NCBI RefSeq assembly: GCF_051014685.1
Contig: NC_135059.1
Span: 4,278,001-4,342,000 of the forward strand
DNA from: Ptiloglossa arizonensis
Lineage: Eukaryota; Arthropoda; Insecta; Hymenoptera; Colletidae
Direction of reading: 5' to 3'
Length of the DNA: 64,000 nucleotides
The position numbers and the translations under genes were made by a program. Shown in pieces: positions 12,673 through 23,000 of this stretch. The notes beneath the pieces are model-generated. The model searched no databases. It was not told the origin of the DNA and worked only from the letters and a program-made list of their open reading frames with translations. Position 1 is the stretch's first letter. The number at the start of each line of letters is the position of its first letter.

Positions 12673-14574
12673 ATGAATGTACAAAAAATGATACCGATCA
12701 CACCTAAAGAATCTGAGGTAAGGGACAACGATGGTAGAGGTACGATCAAAGTTATAGATCGTCCGACGTTTATATTAAAAACTAGGGAAGGTGAGAGTAG
12801 GGCTGTTTCACCTAGTCAACGTAATGGCAGTAACAAGTAAAAACAAATTTTTCCTCTTATATTGCATATATAAAACTATCTTTTAGTTTTTAACCCATTA
12901 CTAAATACTCGATTGATGATATAGGAAAGATGCTGACTCATCGTACAATGTTTCGTCAAAAATTCCAGACAGTAGGTTTTTCTTTCTCCTTAACTGCTAT
13001 ACGTTTCATTTTGAATACAATTATAAACTCCATACATTTAAATATCTTTTCAGCCACTCGTACCATATTGTCAACATGTCTTGAAATGACTAGCAGTGTC
13101 AAATTTATGGATGAAAACATGCAACTTTGTGAAAATCCTCTTGAATTCTTATACGACCAACAAGACTTCTTGGTAGTGGGATGTTTAGGAGCTCAAGGTG
13201 TTGGAAAATCAACTATAATGTCTTTTTTAACTTCAAATTATGCGTTGGTATTTTTTTTAAAGATTATAACCTTGTTAATATGTATATTCTTTTTAAGAAT
13301 GTTTGTTTTTCTAGACCAAATATATTTCCTACTCAAGATATGTCGCATCATGAAAGTGGTGCAAATTCTACGTCTGGTATTGATTTTTTTGTAACAAAAA
13401 ATCGAGTAATATATTTAGATACTCAACCTATACTTTCTGGATCAACAATAGATTATTCTGCCTCTTATGATCAAAAGAAACCCACAACAGACTTTGCAAA
13501 TATGGAAACAAATTTGGAGTTGCAATCCTTACAGTTTGCAGCATTTTTGTTTTCAGTATGCCATGTCATTATTTTTGTACAAGACTGGTTTGTCGATCTA
13601 AATTTAGTTAGGCAGGTATACAAGAAGTGTGCTATACTATTGTATAATATATAACAAATGGATATAATAGATTCTTTTAAATCACAGGTTTTTACAAACT
13701 GCAGAAATGTTAAAACCATCCTCAACGAGTAATATGGATCAAGACTATGTTGAATATTACCCACATATTGTGTTTCTGCATAATAAAGCTGAACTACAAG
13801 AATTCACTCCAAACACTATAGAAAAAATTAAGGTAATTTTCGAAAATGTATTATATAAAATATATTAGATTACCAAACTTATATATATTGGGTTGCTCGG
13901 AAAGTCATTTCGTTTTCCAAAATGGAGAATATATAATTTAATAAAATGTTTATACACTCTAAAAAAATCGTGTTTCATTTTCAAAAAAAAAAAAAAAGAA
14001 AACGAAATGACTTTCCAAACAACCCAATATGTATATATATACACCGGATTAATAATTATCATTTGCAGGAATTTTATAGTAAAGTATTTTCCAGCTCTAG
14101 ATTGCAAATACACAGTGGTTTGGATATGAGTAATCATTCAATGGATGCTGGATTAAATTTATTTTTTATACCGCAAATTGTAAATGAAGGTACAATAGTA
14201 GATATAGTATCAATCAATTATTTTCCCTTAAACGTAACATAAATAATTATTACTAAACGCTTTAGTACTTTATTTGATTAAATTTATACCATTTATTCTA
14301 GAACCTACAATGCGTCAAAACGAGAAGAAACTAATAGAGAAACTAAGAACAAAAATACACGGAGTAAATAGGAATCAAATGACGCCGAGTACTTTAACAG
14401 AAAAAAACTGGTAAGTATAGAAACATAATCGTTTCTTTTCTATTATATTTTATTGTAATTATTTTGTTTCTGTTTGTTACAATTGAAACATTTAGGTACC
14501 ACTACGTTTCAAGAGTGATGGAGGCAATTAAAAAGAGTCATCTATCCTCTGAATATGGAAGATTAATGCCATAA
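12673..14574 (+). CDS. Smg9: SMG9, nonsense-mediated mRNA decay factor
   Basis: Eight exons, about 12673-12836, 12925-12971, 13054-13243, 13315-13611, 13688-13832, 14069-14189, 14302-14410 and 14496-14574, join to 383 residues. SMG9 is a G-like fold protein that pairs with SMG8 and restrains the SMG1 kinase in nonsense-mediated decay. Matches include a P-loop-like GAQGVGKST after DQQDFLVVG, TSGIDFFVTKNRVIYLDTQPIL, LQFAAFLFSVCHVIIFVQDWF, and the family C-terminus LTEKNWYHYVSRVM. The protein is shorter than human SMG9 (about 520), which has a long disordered N-terminus; an upstream coding exon may be missing. The splice from 13611 uses a GC donor, because only that joins LVR to FLQTAEM in phase. 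The third exon has a weak GTTGGT donor. The intron before 14069 carries a small mariner-type element. Confidence 0.9.
13888..14027. mobile_element. Miniature mariner-type element (MITE) in an SMG9 intron
   Basis: A 140-bp segment is bounded by about 30-bp inverted repeats that begin ttgggttg and match at 28 of 30 positions (differences at positions 9 and 11). A TA dinucleotide flanks each end (13886-13887 and 14028-14029), the target duplication expected of Tc1/mariner elements. The interior is AT-rich with a long A run and encodes nothing. It is therefore an internally deleted, non-autonomous mariner relative. It sits in the intron between 13832 and 14069 and does not disturb the exons. Confidence 0.85.
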
Positions 14575-15247
14575 GTTACTGCTGTCTACGAGTGAAACCC
14601 TTTACGCGGTCTTATTTCTCTCTACGCATCGTATTGTATTTGGATGGAGCACGCGCAAATAAACTAACATCAGCTAGCGTTCTTATAGTGTGGTAACGGA
14701 GACAGAGTAGGAAAACTACTTAAACTTTGAAGCAATTTGGTGCAGAACTATAAGGCGAAAAAAAATAAACTGATCATTCAAAGCCACTGACAGACTGCTA
14801 TATCCGTTATACCTAATCCAGACTTAGCATAATGTTGCAGCCAGCGTGACTCGTAATCTGAGAAGTGGTCTTGATCGTAATTGATCGTACACGAAGCAAG
14901 GTGGAAAGTAGTGTAACATGAAAGAGTAGTTACAACAAAATACTTTGGTAACTAGTAACACAGTTTATATAAAAAGTTATTACTTCATTATTTTTATTTG
15001 ATTTATAGTGCAAGAACACGTCACAGAATAAAAATAGGTAAACGATAATGTCCTATTTTAGAAATAATGTACAAGCATAAATAATAATGTATACGAAATT
15101 GAATAAATCAAAAAGAAAAAGGAAATAAAATGAGACATTGCAATTGTTCTGGACTGCTGAAACGAAAAGACATTTCTTTAGCCACTGCAATTGAATCAGC
15201 ACCGTTTCAAAGTCGATACACCAATATGGTGCACGACCTCTAAACAT
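14575..15247. other. Convergent 3' region of SMG9 and Dr1
   Basis: SMG9 and Dr1 end toward each other across this AT-rich stretch, which should be mostly 3' UTR. Polyadenylation-like signals are present on both strands (AATAAA types near 14660 and 14765 on the plus strand). No gene is seen. Confidence 0.5.
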
Positions 15248-15751
15248 TTACGAATAATCTTCTTGCTCACTATCAGCTTGTTGCATTGAAGCCATTTGCG
15301 CGACTGCTTGTAATTGTTGCCACTGCTGTTGTTCGGCTACTGCCTGTTCTTCTCTTGCTTTTGCAAACAATTCTTGTTGCTGTCTTAAAAGTTCCTCTTC
15401 TGGAATTCCCAAGTTTTCTAGTCTAGTACTTTGACGTCTTCGTTTAGCCGCAACGGCCTTGCAATCTCGTAAAACTGCTTCCGCCTCTGCACTGTAATCT
15501 CCGAATCCAAGCTTTTCGAGCGCTTGAAGGACATGTTCCGCATTTATTGTTTTTTTTTGCTGCTGATTACAAATTTCATTTGCTTCAGAGGAAAGTAAAT
15601 GAATGAATTCCGTGCAACAATTTAATATCAACTCTCGAGACTCATTTGCCACACGTACGTGTGGCAAAATCTCCTTGATCATTTTATTAATCGATGCACG
15701 AGGTAAGGTCAATTCATCATCTTCGGTTGGTGATATAGCAGCCGAGGCCAT
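15248..15751 (-). CDS. NC2beta (Dr1): Dr1 / NC2-beta, TBP-binding transcription regulator
   Basis: A single uninterrupted coding exon of 167 residues. Dr1 pairs with NC2-alpha through a histone fold, binds TBP on promoter DNA and blocks TFIIB/TFIIA entry; in flies NC2 favours DPE-containing promoters. The histone fold covers about residues 15-90 (TLPRASINKMIKEILPHVRV, then CTEFIHLLSSEANEICN and TINAEHVLQALEKLGF), which is near-identical across animals. A basic KRRRQ segment and a glutamine-rich tail (AEQQQWQQLQAVAQM) follow, as in animal orthologs. An acceptor-like CAG/TAG just before the ATG on the minus strand suggests an intron in the 5' UTR. Confidence 0.96.
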   Translation of the reverse strand: MASAAISPTEDDELTLPRASINKMIKEILPHVRVANESRELILNCCTEFIHLLSSEANEICNQQQKKTINAEHVLQALEKLGFGDYSAEAEAVLRDCKAVAAKRRRQSTRLENLGIPEEELLRQQQELFAKAREEQAVAEQQQWQQLQAVAQMASMQQADSEQEDYS

Positions 15752-16309
15752 TTTCTATCTGCAACATTCAAAGGAAATCAATTTGTTTTCCCGAAGAAAA
15801 TTTACGTGGCTAATTAATTAACCTTCCCCACTATTTCTTTCTATTTCTTTAATTTTTTCAATTATATCGATTTATTGATATTAGGTGAAAAAAATTAAAC
15901 AATGTCATGAATAAATTTATCTACGTACTTACGTAATGGTAACGCTCAAGCAAAGTATTTAAATACTATACACTAAATATTCGAATTCAACTATTGCTCT
16001 TTCTTTTTTTCTTTCTTCTAAGTGATGACGGTAGTCTGAAATCGTCTCACCTAGTTAAAATATACTTTAAAGACTAAATTAATCTTCTACTCTGTGTATA
16101 TATACAACTTTAGTATATGTGTATTTTAACTTTAGTTGTTAAGTCTAGCGTCTTATCGCGTACTTAAGCGAAGCTTGTGCGTACTTTCGGATAAAGATTA
16201 TCAGATAAAATATGTGAAAATATATTATGACAAGATATCAATTTTATAAATGGTTAAAACGTATCATCAAACATTGATTTTTTAATAAATATCGCAGCCC
16301 GAAAATGAA
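15752..16309. promoter_or_regulatory. Short divergent spacer between Dr1 and the torso-like kinase
   Basis: Only about 560 bp separate the start codons of two divergently transcribed genes, so the promoters of both must lie here or in overlapping untranslated exons. The sequence is AT-rich, and I cannot assign specific elements. Confidence 0.5.
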
Positions 16310-19143
16310 ATGTTAACTATAATTCGAACGTCATTGATATACAGTGTACTCGTTTTATATTATATGTGCGGTGAAAATCGGGTAGAAAGTGCGGCTGAAT
16401 TTGTCGGTATCGTACAGAATTTAAGTGTAAAAGCTTTGCAGGATGATAGATACATAAAAAATAATGATACATATAAATCCTTAAAACTAAATATATCTTG
16501 GTTGCCTCCAAATAGTAACAGACAACCTTCATCATATAGGTAATATTGATAAGAAAATAGAAAAAACCATATTGTATGAAAAAATATATCCTGTCATTTT
16601 GTAATTTATTTGCTTTGTTTAATGTCATGTCTGTGTATTAGTGTTATAGTCACAGGTGTACCATCAAGGGAAGAAACAACTATCCTAGAATGTCCAGAAG
16701 GATCAATTTTTTATACATCATACAACAATAAGCAACATAATATCTTGCTGCCAGAAAATAGCATGCCAGTTGATATGCCTGATTTGTATATTCAACCCAA
16801 CTGTGCTTACAGGGTACAAGTTATTGCAAATCCAAAACCAAAACATATGATAAATCTACCCGAAGTAAGTTACTTATTCATTGCATGTGCACATGATATG
16901 GGCAACTTATGCATTGTACACATCTAATGAGAAAATTACTTAAATCATACAGGTCCTTTACATGGTTCCAGAATGCATAGGTTATACATGCAGTTGTATT
17001 AATGCCAAGTCAACATTGCCAATTCCAAAAGTGACTATTACTCAAAGAAAAAATCAAGTAATAGTAAATTGGAGTACAACTTCTAACACTTCTAATGTTC
17101 ATTCTTATCAAATTAGGTGATACTATCAATTATAAATGAAAAGTTAACACATAGCTAAAGTTCAAACATAAGTAAAAGTACATACTCAATTTTACAGTGT
17201 TGGTATGCCAATCTTAATATCGAAAAGTGGGTTGCCAGTATACAATGCTACATTACTAGGGCAGGTATCAGCAGAAAAGTCCACATTTGTATGGGACCAA
17301 TACACAGAAATAAGAAATGGTTATAAAGTAGCGGTTACTGCTATAAATGATCATGGTTGCATTGGTACAGAAGGAAATTTCATTATACATTCTGCACCAT
17401 TGGATATTACTGAACCTGTCGTTCACAATGTAGTAAGACATTAACAAAAACAACAATCCGTGAAAGAATGTTATGTATAAAATGAACTTACACATCATTT
17501 ATAATTTTACATTCCAGTGGTTTATACTTATTGGAACAATAGGTGGTTGTATTCTACTTGGAACTCTAAGTTTCATACTGTATCGTAATAACAGTTTCTG
17601 TACATTACATTTTCTCGGAAATGTACATCATAATTCTCGGTAAATACACAATAGTAAGTCAATTGATAGTTTAAAAAGAGAATAAAAAAAAAATAGTTCA
17701 ATACTTTGTTCTTAGAATACATTCAATCTCCAAGTGCAAATCTGAAAGGATAGAAGCAGTTCTCCAAAAGCATAACATTTTATATAGTCAATCCAATTTT
17801 GAGGTAAGAGAACAATCTTATCATAGATCTACTTAGGCTGCAATATACTACATTTAGTGAGATTGGAATTTAAATTGTCATAGGACTATAAGGAAACAGA
17901 TAAACTACAAGTACCATTTAATAATATAAAACTGATACATGAGTTGGGTACTGGTCACTTTGGAAAAGTATATCTTGGAAGTTTAGACAACACAAATCAT
18001 ACTCTGATTGCTGTAAAAATGTCTCAACAAGTTAATTTATCTAACGAATCAGAGACACGGCGACAATATATAGAAGAAATTAAAATTATGAGAATGGTAG
18101 GGAACCATCCAAATTTAGTGAGCCTCATAGGTTACTGCATTCAACCAGACAAGCCAATATGTATTCTGCTTGAATACATGCAAGGTGGAGATTTGTTAAC
18201 TTACTTGCATTTAAAAAAAAAAAATGAAACAAGCAAAATTATTCAACACAATGAAAATACACTCAGATGTTCATCAAAACCAAATATTTCAAAAAGTAAG
18301 CATTCTATTATTAAATTTACAGCTTCATTTGGGCATAAGCCACATAATCTTAATTTTCAGCTTTATATACTAGTATAAATTCTATCACATTGAATAAACA
18401 ATGCATATACAAATTTAACCAACTTGAATCCAAATACATAAACATTCCCACGGAGGAAGAAACGAAGGATATAAAAAAACTTTGGTTTGGTAGAATTGAA
18501 AAGCATCAATTTTTGAAATTTGCTACAGAGATTGCTATGGGTATGGAATACTTGGAAGCTAAAGGAATCACTCATAGAGATCTCGCGGCGAGAAATATTC
18601 TGCTTGACGCAGATTCAACTCTTAAGGTATCGGTTTACAATGGCAACGTTTAATTTCGTCACATAGGTTAGAATTTTAATACGATACAATAACGATTAGA
18701 TTTCCGACTTTGGGCTTTCACGGAATGGTATATACGTAATTAAAAATAATGAAGAAAAAACGCATCATCTTCCAATACGATGGATGTCACCAGAAGCTTT
18801 ACGCGACCGTTCATTTTCCTCCAAGAGTGATGTATGGTCATTCGGAGTGGTGCTTTGGGAAATCGGCACATTAGGTTCTTTTCCTTATTCAAATATACAG
18901 GACGATCGTTTGCTACGTTACATCGTTTGTGAGAATGGGCGTTTGGAACTACCAGATAGTATTTCCTCGGACATTTATAAAATTATATGTTCTTGTTGGG
19001 CTACGGAGCCCGACGATAGACCAAATTTTATACAGCTCGTTTCAGAATTACAAATTCTAGTTGACCCTTTACATTCCTTTCGTTCGGTATTTAATCCATG
19101 TTACGGAGAAATGAACGAAAGTGCACATTCAGAAAGACAATGA
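16310..19143 (+). CDS. Receptor tyrosine kinase, torso-like
   Basis: Nine exons, 16310-16539, 16642-16864, 16953-17116, 17198-17432, 17518-17639, 17716-17803, 17884-18295, 18361-18626 and 18700-19143, join to 727 residues. An N-terminal hydrophobic signal (SLIYSVLVLYYMCG) is followed by an extracellular region with fibronectin III-like segments (NWSTTSNTSNVHSYQIS; GYKVAVTAINDHG), a transmembrane helix at about 285-306, then a split kinase domain. All catalytic elements are present: glycine loop GTGHFG (about 376), Lys 399 in AVKM, HRDLAARN (about 563), DFG (about 583), WMSPEAL and SDVWSFGVVLWE. A long insert of roughly 90 residues sits between the kinase lobes, and the C-tail is very short. 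FNIII repeats plus a split kinase fit torso, the PTTH/Trunk receptor that signals through Ras-MAPK. Another insect split-kinase receptor remains possible, so the orthology is tentative. Confidence 0.75.
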
Positions 19144-20049
19144 TATACATTTACGCAGTACCTTTTCACTAGAGTTTGACGAAATGAAATTTCACTTACG
19201 AATCGCTATCAACTTGTCGCACTCTTCAGATATCGATAATCGGAATCTCTAACCAAACTATTGTTTAAGGAGCACCTTTTAAGGTCTAAGTGTTTGGATA
19301 GTTAACAATTAACTTCCGGAAGCAAAACACGCATTTCCGATAAAGTAAAATGGACTATGATCTTATTCAATATTTTCAGCATTACACTTTACATACGTTG
19401 TTGAGTTTTGGGTTTGTTCATTTATTCGTTATGTGTCACAGTGCATATGTCAAAATAAATACATAACTCAAATCATTAAAAATTATACTTTTAAGAAGTA
19501 GTACTCATTTTTAGAATTTAGTCAAGATTGAAGGAAATTTGATAAAATGAATCAGTTACAAATACGTTTTTTCATTGATTTCCGTGCGATAAAAGGCAAC
19601 CTTTTAGTAGCAAAACATATACATACAAATATATATATAATTCTATAGATGCGGTGCCCTCTTGCGAGGCTTGCCATAACAAACTGGCGGTGGATATTTG
19701 TCAAAATGATTATTTTACAACCCAGGAAAATACGGTGAATGATACGTAAATAAACAGATACATCGGGTACTTGTCATTTATCGTAATAGCGATTACAAAT
19801 ATCAGGCAATGGTAAAACATAAAATTAATTAAAATGCGTTAACAGTACGAAAGTGTCAAAAGGTAGCTTCTTATAGGTTATGTTTTGCAATACCGTTCGA
19901 TATTAGAATTTTTACAGCTATTACGTAAGAATACGTTTACTCAATTTTATACAAAGAATCACAATTCAACGTAAGTGTTGAAGAAATCAACAAACCTACC
20001 CAAAACTTTGGATTATTCAATTAATTACAAAACTGAGCAAATCGGAAAC
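19144..20049. other. Intergenic region before PIG-S exon 1
   Basis: AT-rich sequence between the kinase stop codon and the first PIG-S coding exon. It should hold the kinase 3' UTR and the PIG-S promoter. Nothing else is recognisable. Confidence 0.5.
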
Positions 20050-23000
20050 ATGGGAGAAGAAGTAGACGACACTACTACTATATGTTACGACACAGCAGTG
20101 GATGGTAAGTTATTTTATTAGTTTATTTGCTTTCCCTTTTGGTTTTTCTGGCTAATTCACGTTCTATGCTGCAAATACACGATCGATGTTCTGAAAAACG
20201 GATCACAATTACGAGTAAAATTCCATAGAGGAAACTCGCGAGGAAGGTCGATCGCGTTACATTCAACAAATACATTGTTGAAGTCGGATGAACGTTTTAA
20301 ACGATTCGATCGGTTATCTGCGTCGCGCAACATTGATTCAATTGATCAATGCACGTTACGTCTCAGGTAAAGGCGAGTGCCGTATAAGTACTCATAAAAG
20401 CTTTAGGTCGCCCAGTCAGGGAACTCGGATAAATTAAAAACGTAAGTGCCCCAAGTGGAAAATGCTACGGTTGTGACTAGGAGCGTAATAACAGTTGGTC
20501 CAATCCCAGCTATTGCGAAATCTCTGGTCTTTATATGAGCTGCGGCAGTGGCAATTGCGTTTGGTGGTGTACCCACTGGCAAGTGAAACGAAAAGGAACA
20601 ACAAAGAGTAGCAGGCAGCATCAAATACAAAGGATGTATTCGCATAGCAATGCACTGAAACGATAAATTTTGAATTAAAAGTATTTAAAAGTCGATATAA
20701 GATTATTGTTAAAAATGGAAAAGGTACGGTAAAAACGATTTCTTACCATTTCTGCCAAAACTGGTAGGATAATATTCGCGACCGCAACATTTGAGGTCAG
20801 TTCCGTCACAGTTTCAGCAAACAGGCAGACGATAAATAATATTGCATGTGGATTGATCGATTGCAAAGCGATAAGAGCGTTTCCCAGAATGGAAGAAAGG
20901 TTGGAAGTTGTACTGCCCGCCGATATGGCAAATCCACCACCCAGTACTAGGATCAGGCTCCAGTGCATCTTTTGATGAATCATTTTCCAAGTGATCATGG
21001 CGGGCGACGGCTTGGTAGGTCGGTTAGCGGGATCAGCATTGAACGATCGGAGGAAATCGAGTTTGGTCGGTAATGCGAAAAACAGAACGGTGACACAGGC
21101 GGCCGCTGTCGAATCTTTGACGTGCCTGTAAATAGCATGCTCTTTCCGTCTCGTGCGTGTACAATGGTCAGATATATCCGTCGTTTCGTGGCGACACAGA
21201 ATGTCGCGATACGTACGGACAAACGTACTGAATACGTACAGGTTCGTGATGTAAGTCGGCCAACCGCGCACGAATCCGGGACTCCTGAAGAACCAAAGTA
21301 GAACGACAATGACGAAGAGCACGCCGACGGAAGATTCGTGCCACGTAATCGGGCCAAGTTCCTTGTATCTTTTCTCGATCACGGCGGCTGCGACCTTCTC
21401 ACCTTGCACGCCAATATCAATGGCACGCGCGTCCTTGCTTTCCGGCCTGAACATTCCCATATACATTATTTGAAGCCACAGCCACGTGAGAAGACCCATC
21501 AAGAGCATAGGTGGAACCGAATAAAGCATCCACGAAGTCAGACTGATGCCCGAACTGTTTGGAAACCGCCTGGAATGGAAGAGAAGGGCATGGAAGTGTG
21601 CGGTTGCTCTTGTTTGTATGCGCTGATGGCTCTGTAAGTGGGTGAGTGGGTCAGTGTTGATCGTAGTGGTGGTCGTGATGCTAGTCTTGGGAGCGCTTAC
21701 TTTTCGAAGAAACCTTTAAACGTTAAATTGGTGCCTGTTCCGACCAACGTGCCTACACCTCCAAGACTAGACGCGTACGCCGCCACAAGATAATAGACCA
21801 TGGTGGTACGCGTCGGTTTTTTCACCCTGCAAAAGTCGTATGGTTACAGGATAATTATTAACGGAGGAACTTTTAAAAGAAAGAAAAAAAAACACACACA
21901 CACAATCCTCGATAAGCGAACGATAGATTAAACGAATGATTTTATAGATTCACGGTTACGTACAACTCTTCGGCAGCTTCTTCTTCACCGCATTCGTTCT
22001 CTTCGTGCACAAACATATAACCCAAACCTTGCTGAAAATTTAAAGACGGAATTTTGGTCAAGCCAGGTATATCGGTTTACGTCCATTTCCCCAACGAGCA
22101 TCGCTTACCGCTTCGAGTTCCAGAAGGACGGTCTCGATAATGGGTAACATCATGGCGGTAGCGGCAGTGTTCGAAATCCACATGGACAAGAACATGGTCA
22201 CGCAGAATAAGCCAAACGTTAATCTACGGGTTTCATGTATTTGTTTTTATCCGGGCGGATAGACGCACGCGTGTAATTGGCGCACGTGTATCCGTACGTG
22301 TATCTATAATAAGAGGATGTTTCGACCAAAACACTTAATTATCTCCTTACTCTCCGATAATGCACTTATTAATTATGTTAATAAATACTCAAAATCGTGT
22401 CCATCGATGTTATAGTCGTTTGTGCCGTAATTGCAATACAAGCTGTAATTATCCGATCCGTCTTGTCTTCCGTAGCGATAGATCGTGGGAAACGTGAGAT
22501 CGGACGTGTACTTGTACTACCCCAACGTTGTCGTGGAGTTTCGGGGACTTGTTTGTAGTTCAAGGTTATTCGAACGTCGTAATTTAAACGCGATGGACGT
22601 GTACTATAGGATTTACCACAGGTACGAGAGACAAAATGCGCGCAAATTGTGCCTTTTTTTCGTATTATCGGAAACAAAGGGGATGATCAGGTATTCCGGT
22701 TCTGGTGAGACATCCTGTATATATACATACGTACGTACACAAGAAACTATTAGTAACGATTGAACATTGTAGATTCTAGAAAATTACCTTCGATGGCTGC
22801 AACCGATCGTTTTAATGATCAACAGTGCTACCCGCATGTGAATGCCAGAGTTTTCAATGGCGATCGCTATCACCATGCTACCGATAAACATCATCGTGGT
22901 ATCGTTCATGTAGCAAGCGCAAGTATCGGCGGTGCCCATTATACCCATCAGAGGATACAGAACGAGGGGAATCAAACCTGTGATTGGTAAGGGAAGCACT

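Noticed and set aside
13612..13616. Canonical GT donor at 13616 for the SMG9 exon
   Set aside because: It leaves the next exon out of frame with the conserved FLQTAEM sequence. The GC donor four bases earlier keeps the frame.
13865..14242. ORFs of 78-98 codons on both strands in an SMG9 intron
   Set aside because: They read across the inverted repeats and A run of the mariner MITE. The true exon (14069-14189) uses one frame of one of them only from the acceptor at 14068.
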